Shown piece after piece: positions 31,867-39,562 of a DNA stretch of 47,828 bases. The stretch covers positions 1 through 47,828 of the forward strand of contig NZ_NFIZ01000017.1 of the NCBI RefSeq assembly GCF_002159625.1. Reading direction: 5' to 3'. The position numbers and the translations under genes were made by a program. Source of the DNA: Olsenella sp. An285 (lineage in GTDB: Bacteria; Actinomycetota; Coriobacteriia; Coriobacteriales; Atopobiaceae). The number at the start of each line of letters is the position of its first letter. The stretch's first letter is position 1. The notes beneath the pieces were generated by a model. It was not told the DNA's origin, ran no database searches, and worked only from the letters and a program-made list of their open reading frames with translations.

Positions 31867-32835
31867 ATGGGGCTGTGTCTGGGATTTGAGTCGGCGCTGC
31901 AGTACTGGCTGACAAAGGGAGAGGACGAGGCCGTACCAGAGGGCACGGACACGGGCAGGTTCGCATTTGCGCAGGCCAGCTCGAGGCTGGCTCGACGCGA
32001 GCACCTCCCGCTGGAGCCCTCCGAGAAGCGCCCCCTTCACCTCATGGTTCCCAACCAGACGGTAAAGCACCGTCTTGACGGCTTTGAGGTGCACGTCTGC
32101 AGCACCCGCCTTCCCGAGCACTCGTTCAGGCGACTGAGCGGAGACAACCTCGTGGCGTCCCCCGGGCTCACGTTCCTCCAGATGGCTCCGCACCACACCC
32201 TGTGGGAGCTCGTCGAGATTGGCTGCTATCTCTGCTCGACGTTCTCGATCTCGGAGCGCGGGCGCGACTACACGGGAGAGCGCGAGCAGCTGGTCTCCCT
32301 CGACGACCTTCGCAGGTACGTGAGCTCCCTCCCAAAACGCACGTACGGCATGCGGCAGGCGCGCCGCGCCCTCGAGTACGTCGTCGAGCTGACGGCCTCC
32401 CCAAAGGAGGTCCACCTTGCCATGCACTACGGGATGCCTCCCGATCTGGGCGGCAGGGGGCCAATCGCAATCTCGGCGAACCAGATAATCAAGATCGAGG
32501 AACACGGCCAGCGGCTCCTGGACGAGCATCACCTCAAGGGCGACCTGTACCTGTCGGACTACAGGAGCGACCTCGAGTACGACAGCCTGACCTATCACAC
32601 GGGCCGCTTTCGTCTTGACCACACGCAGACTCGGAGAAACGTCCTGGAGGCCATGGAGATCAAGACCATCTCGGCAACCCATGGACAGATGGACACCCTC
32701 CAGCACTTCGATGACTTCACCTGGCTGCTCGAAGAGCGAATCGGCCGGGAGCACTCCGAGGCGACGAAAGACCAGAGAAGCGCTCAGGTCGACCTATTCC
32801 AGTGGATGAACGACAGGGAGCGGGTGCTTTTCTAG
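31867..32835 (+). CDS. DUF559/Vsr-like domain protein, paralog 2
   Basis: This 322-aa protein (GGAGG six bases before ATG 31867) is homologous to the protein at 25616-26638. Both open with G-(F/Y)-ESAL, share a central S-P-(R/K)-E block, and share the C-terminal core, here YLSDYRSDLEYDSLTYHTGR, then DHTQTRRNVLEAMEIKTISA. The D...LEYDS...H pattern resembles DUF559/Vsr-like restriction folds, though the lysine of PD-(D/E)XK is not evident. The surrounding inverted-repeat elements and lack of conserved neighbours suggest an accessory gene. Function is unknown; a winged-helix N-terminus as in AbiEi antitoxins is possible but not shown. Confidence 0.65.
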   Translation: MGLCLGFESALQYWLTKGEDEAVPEGTDTGRFAFAQASSRLARREHLPLEPSEKRPLHLMVPNQTVKHRLDGFEVHVCSTRLPEHSFRRLSGDNLVASPGLTFLQMAPHHTLWELVEIGCYLCSTFSISERGRDYTGEREQLVSLDDLRRYVSSLPKRTYGMRQARRALEYVVELTASPKEVHLAMHYGMPPDLGGRGPIAISANQIIKIEEHGQRLLDEHHLKGDLYLSDYRSDLEYDSLTYHTGRFRLDHTQTRRNVLEAMEIKTISATHGQMDTLQHFDDFTWLLEERIGREHSEATKDQRSAQVDLFQWMNDRERVLF

Positions 32836-32882
32836 CGACTTCGAGGCCGGCGGAGCGCCCGAGAGGGTCACCTGCCGCCCGT

Positions 32883-33019
32883 CTCTCATTTGTAGGGTAT
32901 TTCCAGGAGGGTTTGCCAGATACCCAACAAATGAATGGAGGAAGAAACCCCAGCTAGGGAGCTTGCCGCATTTTGAGTGTATCTCACCCAAGCCCCGTGA
33001 AATACCCTACAAATGAGAG
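32883..33019. repeat. 137-bp element with 21-bp terminal inverted repeats
   Basis: Bases 32883-32903 and 32999-33019 are perfect reverse complements (core CATTTGTAGGGTATTTC). A third, internal inverted copy (ATACCCAACAAATGA, 32920-32934) lies near the left end. The element is flanked by the trinucleotide CGT on both sides (32880-32882 and 33020-33022), a possible target duplication. No ORF is inside. It may be a MITE-like insertion or a structured regulatory RNA in the leader of the downstream methyltransferase gene. Confidence 0.7.
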
Positions 33020-33107
33020 CGTCCGCACGAGGAGGCCAATTACGATGGCCGAGGGACCCGGCACGCTCGGATATGATGGGCTGTGACTCAATGAAAGCGG
33101 AGGTCAC

Positions 33108-34274
33108 ATGGGATACAGGACCTACACCTGTCAGATTGCGCGCGACTGCGGGGGCTGCGAGTGGCTCGCGGTTCCCTACCCCATACAGCTGCGGCGCAAG
33201 CAGGAGCAGGTGGAGGAGCTGCTGGGCGCAATGGCCCGCGAGGACGACGCAGCGCTCGAGCCCATCCGCGGGATGGACGAGCCGGTGCGCTACCGCCACA
33301 AGGCGGCCACGCCGTTTGCGCACGGCCCGCGGGGGCGCGTGCGCTGCGGCTTCTACGCTGCGGGAACGCACCGCATCGTGCCATGCGAGACCTGCCTCGT
33401 GGAGGACGAGCGCGCACGGCGCATTCTCAACTCCGTCGCACGCGTGGCGGAGCGGCTGCACATCCCTCCCTATGACGAGGACCGCGGCGTTGGCGTGCTC
33501 CGCCACGCCGTCGTTCGCTGCGGCTGGAAGACCGAGGACGTCCTGCTGGTCCTCGTGACCCGCGTGGACGAGCTGCGCGACCCCGGCCGCCTGGTGTCCG
33601 AGCTCCGCGCCGCGTGCCCCGAGGTCACGAGCATCGTGCAGAACGTGAACGACCGCCGGACCAACGCGATCCTGGGACGGCGCTGCCGCACCCTCTTTGG
33701 CCCCGGCGTCATGCACGACCAGCTGCTCGGCTGCACCTTCGAGATAGGGCCCACGAGCTTCTACCAGACCAACCCGGAGCAGACCGAGGTCCTCTACCAG
33801 CTTGCCCTTGAGGGCGTGGCGGGCTCCGCGCGCGTGCTGGACGCCTACTGCGGCACGGGCACCATCGGCATCTGCGCCGCCCGCGAGTCCGAGGACGCGC
33901 GCGTCACGGGCGTCGAGCAGGTAACGGGAGCCGTTGCCTGCGCCCGCCGCAACGCCGAGGCCAACGGCGTGCAGGACCGCTGCCGCTTCGTTGCCGCGGA
34001 CGCCACCGAGTGGATGGCCCGCGAGGGCGCGAGGGAGCGCTTCGACGCCGTGATCATGGACCCGCCGCGCGCCGGCAGCACGCCGGAGTTCCTGGCAGGC
34101 GTGGCCGCGCTCGCACCCGAGCGCGTGGCCTACGTCTCCTGCAACGTGGTCACCCAGGCGCGCGACCTCGAGCTGCTCCGAAAGCGCGGCTACCGCCTCG
34201 AGCACGTGACGCCGGTGGACATGTTCCCCCACACGCGCCACGTCGAGAGCGTGGTCACCCTCAGGCGCCGGTAG
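33108..34274 (+). CDS. RlmD/RumA-like 23S rRNA (uracil-5-)-methyltransferase
   Basis: This 388-aa SAM-dependent RNA m5U methyltransferase has an N-terminal Fe-S cysteine set (C8, C14, C17 in YTCQIARDCGGCEW and a fourth in VPCETCLVED). The middle region carries SFYQTNPEQTEVLY. The Rossmann SAM motif is VLDAYCGTGTIGI, with GVEQV, then MDPPRAG and the catalytic Cys in AYVSCNVVTQARDL. It lacks the N-terminal TRAM domain of E. coli RlmD and resembles the shorter Gram-positive RlmCD group. Target could be U747 and/or U1939 of 23S rRNA. Start ATG 33108 with GGAGG upstream. Confidence 0.88.
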   Translation: MGYRTYTCQIARDCGGCEWLAVPYPIQLRRKQEQVEELLGAMAREDDAALEPIRGMDEPVRYRHKAATPFAHGPRGRVRCGFYAAGTHRIVPCETCLVEDERARRILNSVARVAERLHIPPYDEDRGVGVLRHAVVRCGWKTEDVLLVLVTRVDELRDPGRLVSELRAACPEVTSIVQNVNDRRTNAILGRRCRTLFGPGVMHDQLLGCTFEIGPTSFYQTNPEQTEVLYQLALEGVAGSARVLDAYCGTGTIGICAARESEDARVTGVEQVTGAVACARRNAEANGVQDRCRFVAADATEWMAREGARERFDAVIMDPPRAGSTPEFLAGVAALAPERVAYVSCNVVTQARDLELLRKRGYRLEHVTPVDMFPHTRHVESVVTLRRR

Positions 34275-34322
34275 CAGCCGGCAGCGAGCCCCAGAACGAC
34301 CGACCCAAGAACAGGAGACACC

Positions 34323-35009
34323 GTGACTGCCCCCATCACGCTCCCCGAGCACCTGGACTTCGCCCTCTTTGACTTTGACGGCGTCATCGCGGACACCGAG
34401 CCACTCTACGTTGAGCTCGACCGCCAGGCCATCCGGCACTTTGGCTACGACCCCACAGACGAGGAGGTCCTCTCCTTCGTAGGCCATCCCTCAGAGATCC
34501 TGGCGCCGGAGCTCCTCGCAAAGCACGGCATCAGCATCACGACCGAGCAGTACCTCGAGGTGTGGGATGCGGACGGCATGATCTACGGCAGCCCCGACCT
34601 CGAGCCCAGCCCCGGCCTACCCGAGCTCTGGAACGAGCTCGCGGCGCGCGGCACGAAGATCGGCGTGGTCTCCACGACCCCGTGCTCGAGCCTCGTGCGC
34701 GCCCTCAACCACTTTCAGCTGCTGTCCCTCGTCTCTGTCATCGTGGGACGCGAGCTCGTGAGCGAGCGCAAGCCCAGCCCCGAGCCCTACCGGACGGCCC
34801 TCTCGTATCTCGCGCCGGGCGAGAAGAACCCCGAGCTCCGGGCGGTTGCCGTGGAGGACTCGCGCGCGGGAATCACCGCGGCGCGCGCGGCGGGCATCTG
34901 GACCGTGCAGTACCTGGGCGCGGCCAGCGCGGACCGCGGCGCCGGCGAGGCAGCCGGGGCCAACGCCTTCGCGCCGAGCATGGCGGACATCATGCGCGCG
35001 CTGCGGTAG
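34323..35009 (+). CDS. HAD-superfamily phosphatase (beta-phosphoglucomutase-like)
   Basis: This 228-aa hydrolase shows motif I LFDFDGVIADTE (nucleophile D17, acid D19), motif II IGVVSTTPCSSLVR, motif III Lys in SERKPSPEPYRTAL, and motif IV AVEDSRAGITAARAAG. The cap is the helical C1 type found in phosphoglycolate phosphatase/beta-PGM proteins. The substrate is unknown. GTG 34323 is the start, with AGGAG six bases upstream. It is 48 bases downstream of the methyltransferase on the same strand and may be co-transcribed. Confidence 0.88.
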   Translation: MTAPITLPEHLDFALFDFDGVIADTEPLYVELDRQAIRHFGYDPTDEEVLSFVGHPSEILAPELLAKHGISITTEQYLEVWDADGMIYGSPDLEPSPGLPELWNELAARGTKIGVVSTTPCSSLVRALNHFQLLSLVSVIVGRELVSERKPSPEPYRTALSYLAPGEKNPELRAVAVEDSRAGITAARAAGIWTVQYLGAASADRGAGEAAGANAFAPSMADIMRALR

Positions 35010-35012
35010 AAA

Positions 35013-35049
35013 ACGGGCGCCCGGCGAGCAGGCTCAACCGGGCGCCCGT
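35013..35049. terminator. Bidirectional terminator between the HAD and PTS EIIB genes
   Basis: ACGGGCGCCCGG (35013-35024) and CCGGGCGCCCGT (35038-35049) are a perfect 12-bp stem with a 13-base loop. TTTTCTA follows on the minus strand. It sits between convergent genes, 4 bases after the HAD stop and 14 before the end of EIIB. Confidence 0.8.
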
Positions 35050-35062
35050 AAGGCAGCAAGCG

Positions 35063-35332
35063 TTACTTGAGGTTCTTGACCAGCTCCTCCCGGATGGAGT
35101 CAACGGAGATAAAGTCGGTCAGCACAATGGTGTGGTCCTTGGCGCTCTCCGGCATGTTGTCCGCCAGCTCCCGCGTGGTTACGTACCAGTCGGAATCCTG
35201 AGCAGAAACCGAACCGAGGTCGCAGTTATCAACCTCAGCGTCAATCCCCTCCTGAGAGAGAATGCTCTCGATGTTCATCTTGGCAATGAGGGAGCTGCCC
35301 ATCCCCATGCCGCAAACGCACGTGATCTTCAT
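35063..35332 (-). CDS. PTS EIIB component, ascorbate (UlaB) type
   Basis: This 89-aa protein reads MKITCVCGMGMGSSLIAKMN, the phosphocysteine loop of lactose/ascorbate-type EIIB (Cys5 or Cys7 with the following GMGMGSS). It carries a UlaB-like remainder ending TDFISVDSIREELVKNLK. It receives phosphate from EIIA and passes it to the sugar carried by the EIIC at 37426-38727. The start is four bases after the regulator's stop. A long upstream extension of the frame is antisense-like and rejected. Confidence 0.88.
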   Translation of the reverse strand: MKITCVCGMGMGSSLIAKMNIESILSQEGIDAEVDNCDLGSVSAQDSDWYVTTRELADNMPESAKDHTIVLTDFISVDSIREELVKNLK

Positions 35333-35336
35333 GACC

Positions 35337-37346
35337 CTACTTCCCTTCTGCCTCTTTGAGGCATTGACTGACTGTTTCTGCAAACTCCTCGTACGTGCCA
35401 ACGGCACGCACGCGATCGATGAAGTCGCTTCGACTCAGCAGCATTCCCACCTGCTGAATCGCTCTCTGATTTACCAGCTTGTCCCTCGTGCAAAGGGACA
35501 GCGCGCAGAACACCTCCTTCCCGTTCACGTAAATGGGCCTCCGTATCCTCACGAAGCTAAAGCCGGTCCCGCGCACGTGATCGCTTATCCCGGCGTGAGG
35601 CATGATGATGCCCGGCGCTATGAGAATCGTCGTGAGCGGACCAAAGCAGTGCGCGGCGCTCACCATCTGTCGTGGGTACTCCTCGTCGCAGAGTCCCGCT
35701 TTGTGGAGAAGGCCACCGCCGAGCAAGATGAGCTCGTCCATGCCCTCAACCTCGTCACAGACCCCAAAGCACCTCTCGCCAAGAAGGTCGAGGAGGCCGG
35801 GAGCCTCAGGTTCCTCGTCGCCCACCGAGGTGAAGACGCGACGCACAAGGTGGCTGCCCAGTCGTTGATAGTCGTCGTCCGTGAGGAGGGGCGACACCCT
35901 CAGAAACGGCACGTCCCCGTACGCGGACCGATTGACGTCCACGACGCTGATGACGAGGTCGACCGGGGAAGAGCCGCGGAGCGCCGCGGCGAGGTCCGCC
36001 GCACCCACCGTGGCCACCACCTTGATGCTGAACGCGTTGATGAGCTTGTACTGCAGAAGGCGCGAGACCGCGTTTCCAGCGTTGCAGACGATCACGACCC
36101 GCGTCGCGCCCCGCCTTGCATTTGACAGCTTCTCGATCGAGGAGGCCAGGTAGAGCGTGAAGAAGGAGCACTCGTCATCGGTCAGCTCGGCGTGGGCGAA
36201 CCCCTCCAGCTCGGAGACGGATTCCCTGACGGCGGCATGCAGCTTGCCGTACTTGCCCATCACGCTCTCCAGCAGAGGGTTGGAAATCTGGGCATTGAAG
36301 CGCAGCCGATACACAAGGGGGATCATGTGTCCCACCACAATGCCAAAGAGCTCGGAGTCCGCGCCAAAGTCATAGTCGTAGCGCTCGCTCACGGCAAGGA
36401 TGAACCGCTGGGCTATTACCTCGAGCTCGAATGGGTAGTTCTGCTCTGCGTAGCGGGGGCTCGTGGTGGGCAGGGACTGGAGGATGATGCCCAGGTAGTA
36501 GTTCTCATCCTCCGAAAGCTCCACGCCCAGCAGCTCGGAGGCGCGAGCTCGCAGGAAGCGTGCGAGCTCGAATCCCGCGCTTCTCTCAAGATAGGATCGG
36601 TCGTCATCATTAAGACCATAATCGTGGCCGGCACCTCGCTCCAGCGAGATGAGCACGACCTGAAGCAGAATCGTCCACTGGACTCCCCGCTCAAAGTGGT
36701 TCGGAAGGACGTCCTCGAGGGTCTGCTGAAGCTGACCCACCTGCGTCGCGCCAAACCGATCAAACTCTGTTTCGGCCATCCCGTAAAGGCCCCGGACAAC
36801 TCGCTCGACCTCTCGGCAGGTGTCCATGACGCATGCCTCGCGAAGACTCGACAGCAGGAGATTGCGCACAACGAAGAGGTTTCCCTTGACCTGGTAGCCA
36901 TGCTGCTTGTCAAAGACGAGCTGCAGCCCCTGCCCTGTAAGGGTGCGACGCAGGGAGCTCATGTCGTTGCTTACGGTTCTGGCGGACGTCTGCATCTGGT
37001 TTGCCATCCGCTCCACGGTGCTGCGGGCATCTACGCACAGTATCGAGAAGAGCACGAAGAGCCGCCTGCCCTTCGGGTCGGCTGGATCTATCACCACATC
37101 TGAAGAGACGTCCTCGTCAAGCAGCGCAAACGCCCTTGAGCGCTGAGCCTCGGCGAGGCGAAGGCCCTTGCCCGGCACACGCTCGACCGCCTGGAGGCCT
37201 CCAGCCTCCAGCAGCTCGTCGACCTCTCCAAGCGCATACGTCAGGGCACGCCGGCTGAGACCAAGCCGATCGGCAAGCTCCTGCGAGCTGACCCAGCCGG
37301 GCTGCCTCAGCAGCTGGCGAAGAATCATGTTGACGCGCTTCTTCAA
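35337..37346 (-). CDS. BglG-type PTS-regulated transcriptional regulator with EIIB and EIIA domains
   Basis: This protein of about 669 aa has an N-terminal HTH (LRQPGWVSSQELADRLGLSR), a second Mga/HTH region (RMANQMQTSARTVSNDMSSL), two PRD domains (about 180-400, with ERGVQWTILLQ and GHMIPLVYRLRFNA), an EIIB-like domain (VVIVCNAGNAVSRLLQYKL) and an EIIA-like domain with the phosphohistidine in APGIIMPHAGISDHV. It is an activator of the LicR/MtlR type, whose activity depends on phosphorylation by the PTS. I use TTG 37346 (GGAG six bases upstream); ATG 37328 is an alternative, and the frame upstream is not protein-like. Confidence 0.87.
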   Translation of the reverse strand: MKKRVNMILRQLLRQPGWVSSQELADRLGLSRRALTYALGEVDELLEAGGLQAVERVPGKGLRLAEAQRSRAFALLDEDVSSDVVIDPADPKGRRLFVLFSILCVDARSTVERMANQMQTSARTVSNDMSSLRRTLTGQGLQLVFDKQHGYQVKGNLFVVRNLLLSSLREACVMDTCREVERVVRGLYGMAETEFDRFGATQVGQLQQTLEDVLPNHFERGVQWTILLQVVLISLERGAGHDYGLNDDDRSYLERSAGFELARFLRARASELLGVELSEDENYYLGIILQSLPTTSPRYAEQNYPFELEVIAQRFILAVSERYDYDFGADSELFGIVVGHMIPLVYRLRFNAQISNPLLESVMGKYGKLHAAVRESVSELEGFAHAELTDDECSFFTLYLASSIEKLSNARRGATRVVIVCNAGNAVSRLLQYKLINAFSIKVVATVGAADLAAALRGSSPVDLVISVVDVNRSAYGDVPFLRVSPLLTDDDYQRLGSHLVRRVFTSVGDEEPEAPGLLDLLGERCFGVCDEVEGMDELILLGGGLLHKAGLCDEEYPRQMVSAAHCFGPLTTILIAPGIIMPHAGISDHVRGTGFSFVRIRRPIYVNGKEVFCALSLCTRDKLVNQRAIQQVGMLLSRSDFIDRVRAVGTYEEFAETVSQCLKEAEGK

Positions 37347-37391
37347 GAGACACTCCAAGACGAATTCCCGTTTGGGCGAGATGCGTGAGAA

Positions 37392-37416
37392 GGGGTGCGG
37401 GGCGAACCCGCACCCC
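37392..37416 (-). terminator. Hairpin between the EIIC and regulator genes
   Basis: GGGGTGCGGG (37392-37401) and CCCGCACCCC (37407-37416) form a perfect 10-bp stem with loop GCGAA. On the minus strand TTCTC follows. It lies 9 bases after the EIIC stop and could reduce read-through into the regulator and EIIB genes, giving less regulator than transporter. Confidence 0.6.
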
Positions 37417-37425
37417 CCAGGAGGA

Positions 37426-38727
37426 CTAGGCGAGGCCGAGAGCGTGGCCGATGCCGGAGAGAATCGACATGACCGGCATCCAGAAGATGCTGTAGTCGGT
37501 CTGCGAGTAGGTGAGGCCCCCGCCATAGAGCACGCCCGTGAGGGGATAGAGGAACATCACGAGCATATGGACGGCAAAGACGATCACGAACCCGGCAACG
37601 ATGGAGCCCTTCCAGCCACCGAACTTGTTGCCAAAGACGCCAAGGGTCATTCCGTCAAACACGACAACATTGGGGCTCGGAAACACCACGACGGGCATCT
37701 GAAAGACGATGGTGATGAGCATGGCGCACAGCGCGCCCACGGCGGCGGACACAAAGCCGAGCATCGCCCCCGTACCGGAAAGCGGATAGAAGACCGCGCA
37801 GTCCAGGGCGGGAATGGAGCCCTTGGCATACTTGTCAGCGATGCCCTTGAAGGCGGGCAGAAGCTGGTTGATGAACATGCGGACGCCGGCAAGCAGGATG
37901 GTAAAGCCTGCGGTGAAGGAGATTCCCTGCAGGAAAAGCCAGACGAGCCAATAGGTGGAGCCAGCGAGCTCCTCGATGCCCGCCTGGCCAATGGCGATAC
38001 CCATCCCAATGAAGATGAGCGGCATGAGGATGGCCATGGCAACGGTGACGTCCTTCAGGACCTCGAGACCCTTGGGAAGCTTGATCTTGTCCGCATCCTC
38101 CTCGGGGTTGCCCACCGCCTTGGCGAGAAGGACGCCCAGGCCGGTACCAATCTGCAGCTGGTGACCAAGGGTGTAATTGTCTCCGGTGAAGTTCTTGGTG
38201 TAGAGGCGCGCCACCGCGGGAGAGAACGTGTTGTATATGCCAAGAAGCACTGCGGCGGTCACAATGGTGGGAACGGAGACTATCTCCCAACCAAAAGCGG
38301 CAGAGAGGGACGCGCAGAGGAACGAGGACAGGATAAGGGCAACGTGAACGGTGAGGTACACGTTCTTGCACTGCTTCCAGGGCACGATCTTAACCAGAAT
38401 GAGGTTGATCACAAAGCCGCCAAGGAAAGCCAGAACGACGGCGGTCGTGTACTCAGAGAGCATCGTGCCGTAGACCGAGAAGTTCTGCGGGACGACGCCC
38501 GTAACGCCCGTCACATCGTTGAGCTTCTGGATAACCGGCGTGAGCGTGCTGGTGAGCAGGTTCGAACCCGTAGAAAGCATCGTCATGCCAACGAGCGTCT
38601 TGATGACGCCATCAAGAATCTCGTGGGCCTTCTTCCTCTGCAGAAGCAGGCCGACGAGCGTGACCAGGCTCAAGAAGATCGGTGCCTGGGTGAATGACTG
38701 AACAAGCGTAGATACGATGTCTGGCAT
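37426..38727 (-). CDS. PTS EIIC permease, ascorbate (UlaA/SgcC) type
   Basis: This 433-aa polytopic membrane protein has about 10-11 transmembrane segments and the family blocks LLLQRKKAHEILDGVIKTLV, MLSTGSNLL, TTAVVLAFLGGFVINLILVK, LGHQLQIGTGLG, and VVVFPSPNVVVFDGMTLG. These match EIIC proteins for ascorbate and galactitol-like substrates rather than glucose types. It carries and couples phosphorylation of an unidentified sugar. The start ATG is four bases after the EIIA stop. No downstream catabolic enzyme is in the window, so the substrate cannot be inferred. Confidence 0.9.
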   Translation of the reverse strand: MPDIVSTLVQSFTQAPIFLSLVTLVGLLLQRKKAHEILDGVIKTLVGMTMLSTGSNLLTSTLTPVIQKLNDVTGVTGVVPQNFSVYGTMLSEYTTAVVLAFLGGFVINLILVKIVPWKQCKNVYLTVHVALILSSFLCASLSAAFGWEIVSVPTIVTAAVLLGIYNTFSPAVARLYTKNFTGDNYTLGHQLQIGTGLGVLLAKAVGNPEEDADKIKLPKGLEVLKDVTVAMAILMPLIFIGMGIAIGQAGIEELAGSTYWLVWLFLQGISFTAGFTILLAGVRMFINQLLPAFKGIADKYAKGSIPALDCAVFYPLSGTGAMLGFVSAAVGALCAMLITIVFQMPVVVFPSPNVVVFDGMTLGVFGNKFGGWKGSIVAGFVIVFAVHMLVMFLYPLTGVLYGGGLTYSQTDYSIFWMPVMSILSGIGHALGLA

Positions 38728-38730
38728 GGT

Positions 38731-39186
38731 TTAGCAGCCTCCCTTGTTAAGCTCGTCGACTATGGCGTGCGCATCCTCGTCCGTGCGGGCAGCTCGGAGC
38801 GCGCTCACGTGCCGCTCGTCACCCAGGAACTGGGCGATGCGCCTGAGCTGGTCAATGTGCTCCTTAGCGTCAACGGACGCAATCACGCACACGAGAAAGA
38901 CCGGGTCGTTGGCGGCGCTGCCAAAGTTGACCGGGTTTTTCAGGGTAATGAGCGAGAGCCCGGTGCGCTTGACGCTGGGAGAGGGCTTTGAGTGCGCGAA
39001 CGCCATTCCCGGGGACAGCACGAAATATGGACCGAGCTCATCAAACGCCGCGTTCATTTCGTCGACGTACCCCGATGTGATGCAGCCCTTTTCAATCAGC
39101 ACGTCTGCCGCCTTTTGGATTGCGTCGCGGCAGTCCGCAACCTCGACCTGGAGGCGCAGGTTGTCATAGTCGAACTTGTCTTCCAT
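38731..39186 (-). CDS. PTS EIIA component, fructose/ascorbate type
   Basis: This 151-aa protein has an EIIA-2 domain: MEDKFDYDNLRLQVEVADCR, YVDEMNAAFDELGPYFVLSP, and the phosphohistidine in GMAFAHSKPS, then NDPVFLVCVIASVDAKEHID. It is the first gene of the leftward PTS operon. ATG 39186 with AGGAGAC upstream is preferred. The frame stays open for 66 more codons to an ATG at 39384 beside the palindromic operator, but that region has no ribosome-binding site and weak protein character. Confidence 0.88.
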   Translation of the reverse strand: MEDKFDYDNLRLQVEVADCRDAIQKAADVLIEKGCITSGYVDEMNAAFDELGPYFVLSPGMAFAHSKPSPSVKRTGLSLITLKNPVNFGSAANDPVFLVCVIASVDAKEHIDQLRRIAQFLGDERHVSALRAARTDEDAHAIVDELNKGGC

Positions 39187-39385
39187 AAGGACGTCTCCTG
39201 TGTCTATCTTTACGAACAGGCTGGAGTCTCGTCGGCCCCGCGGAAGCCGAACCCCTCGGTACCTATGGTTGGGGAAGCGAGTCAAGAAAAACATAGAAAA
39301 CTTGTCATCATCCGCTGTGACATCGATTGCGTAGTCGGATGCCACACCGTCCTCGCGTAGATACCCCCAATCCGAGAGCGCCATT

Positions 39386-39414
39386 CAAACCGTTCACAGT
39401 CTGTGAACGGTTTG
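39386..39414. promoter_or_regulatory. 29-base palindromic operator between the PTS operon and deoR
   Basis: A near-ideal dyad has 14-base arms (39386-39399 and 39401-39414, core CGTTCACAG and CTGTGAACG) around a single T. TGAACGGT recurs at 39425-39432. It sits about 200 bases before EIIA and 150 before the DeoR gene, suited to control both. The DeoR protein encoded on the right is the obvious candidate ligand. Confidence 0.7.
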
Positions 39415-39562
39415 TTCTTCTCTCTGAACGGTCATTCAAAATAATCACAGTGAATGGACCGATTTGATGGTTTACTGTGTAATGTAACCAAATACTTGCT
39501 CATATTGTTCAGCAGTTTGAGCAGCACCATAGAGCGACGACTATCCGCAAGGGGGCCTTGCC
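39415..39562 (+). promoter_or_regulatory. Divergent promoter region with a second, imperfect dyad
   Basis: CGGTCATTCA (39429-39438) faces TGAATGGACCG (39451-39461) with one bulged base, repeating the half-site sequence of the main operator. The stretch is clearly AT-richer than its surroundings, as expected of promoters, but I could not fix -35/-10 pairs with confidence. The 39187-39385 side is the PTS leader and holds no other feature. Confidence 0.4.

Noticed and set aside
39187-39384. A 66-codon N-terminal extension of the PTS EIIA
   Set aside because: There is a good AGGAGAC site at the internal ATG 39186, none at 39384, and the extension is not EIIA-like.
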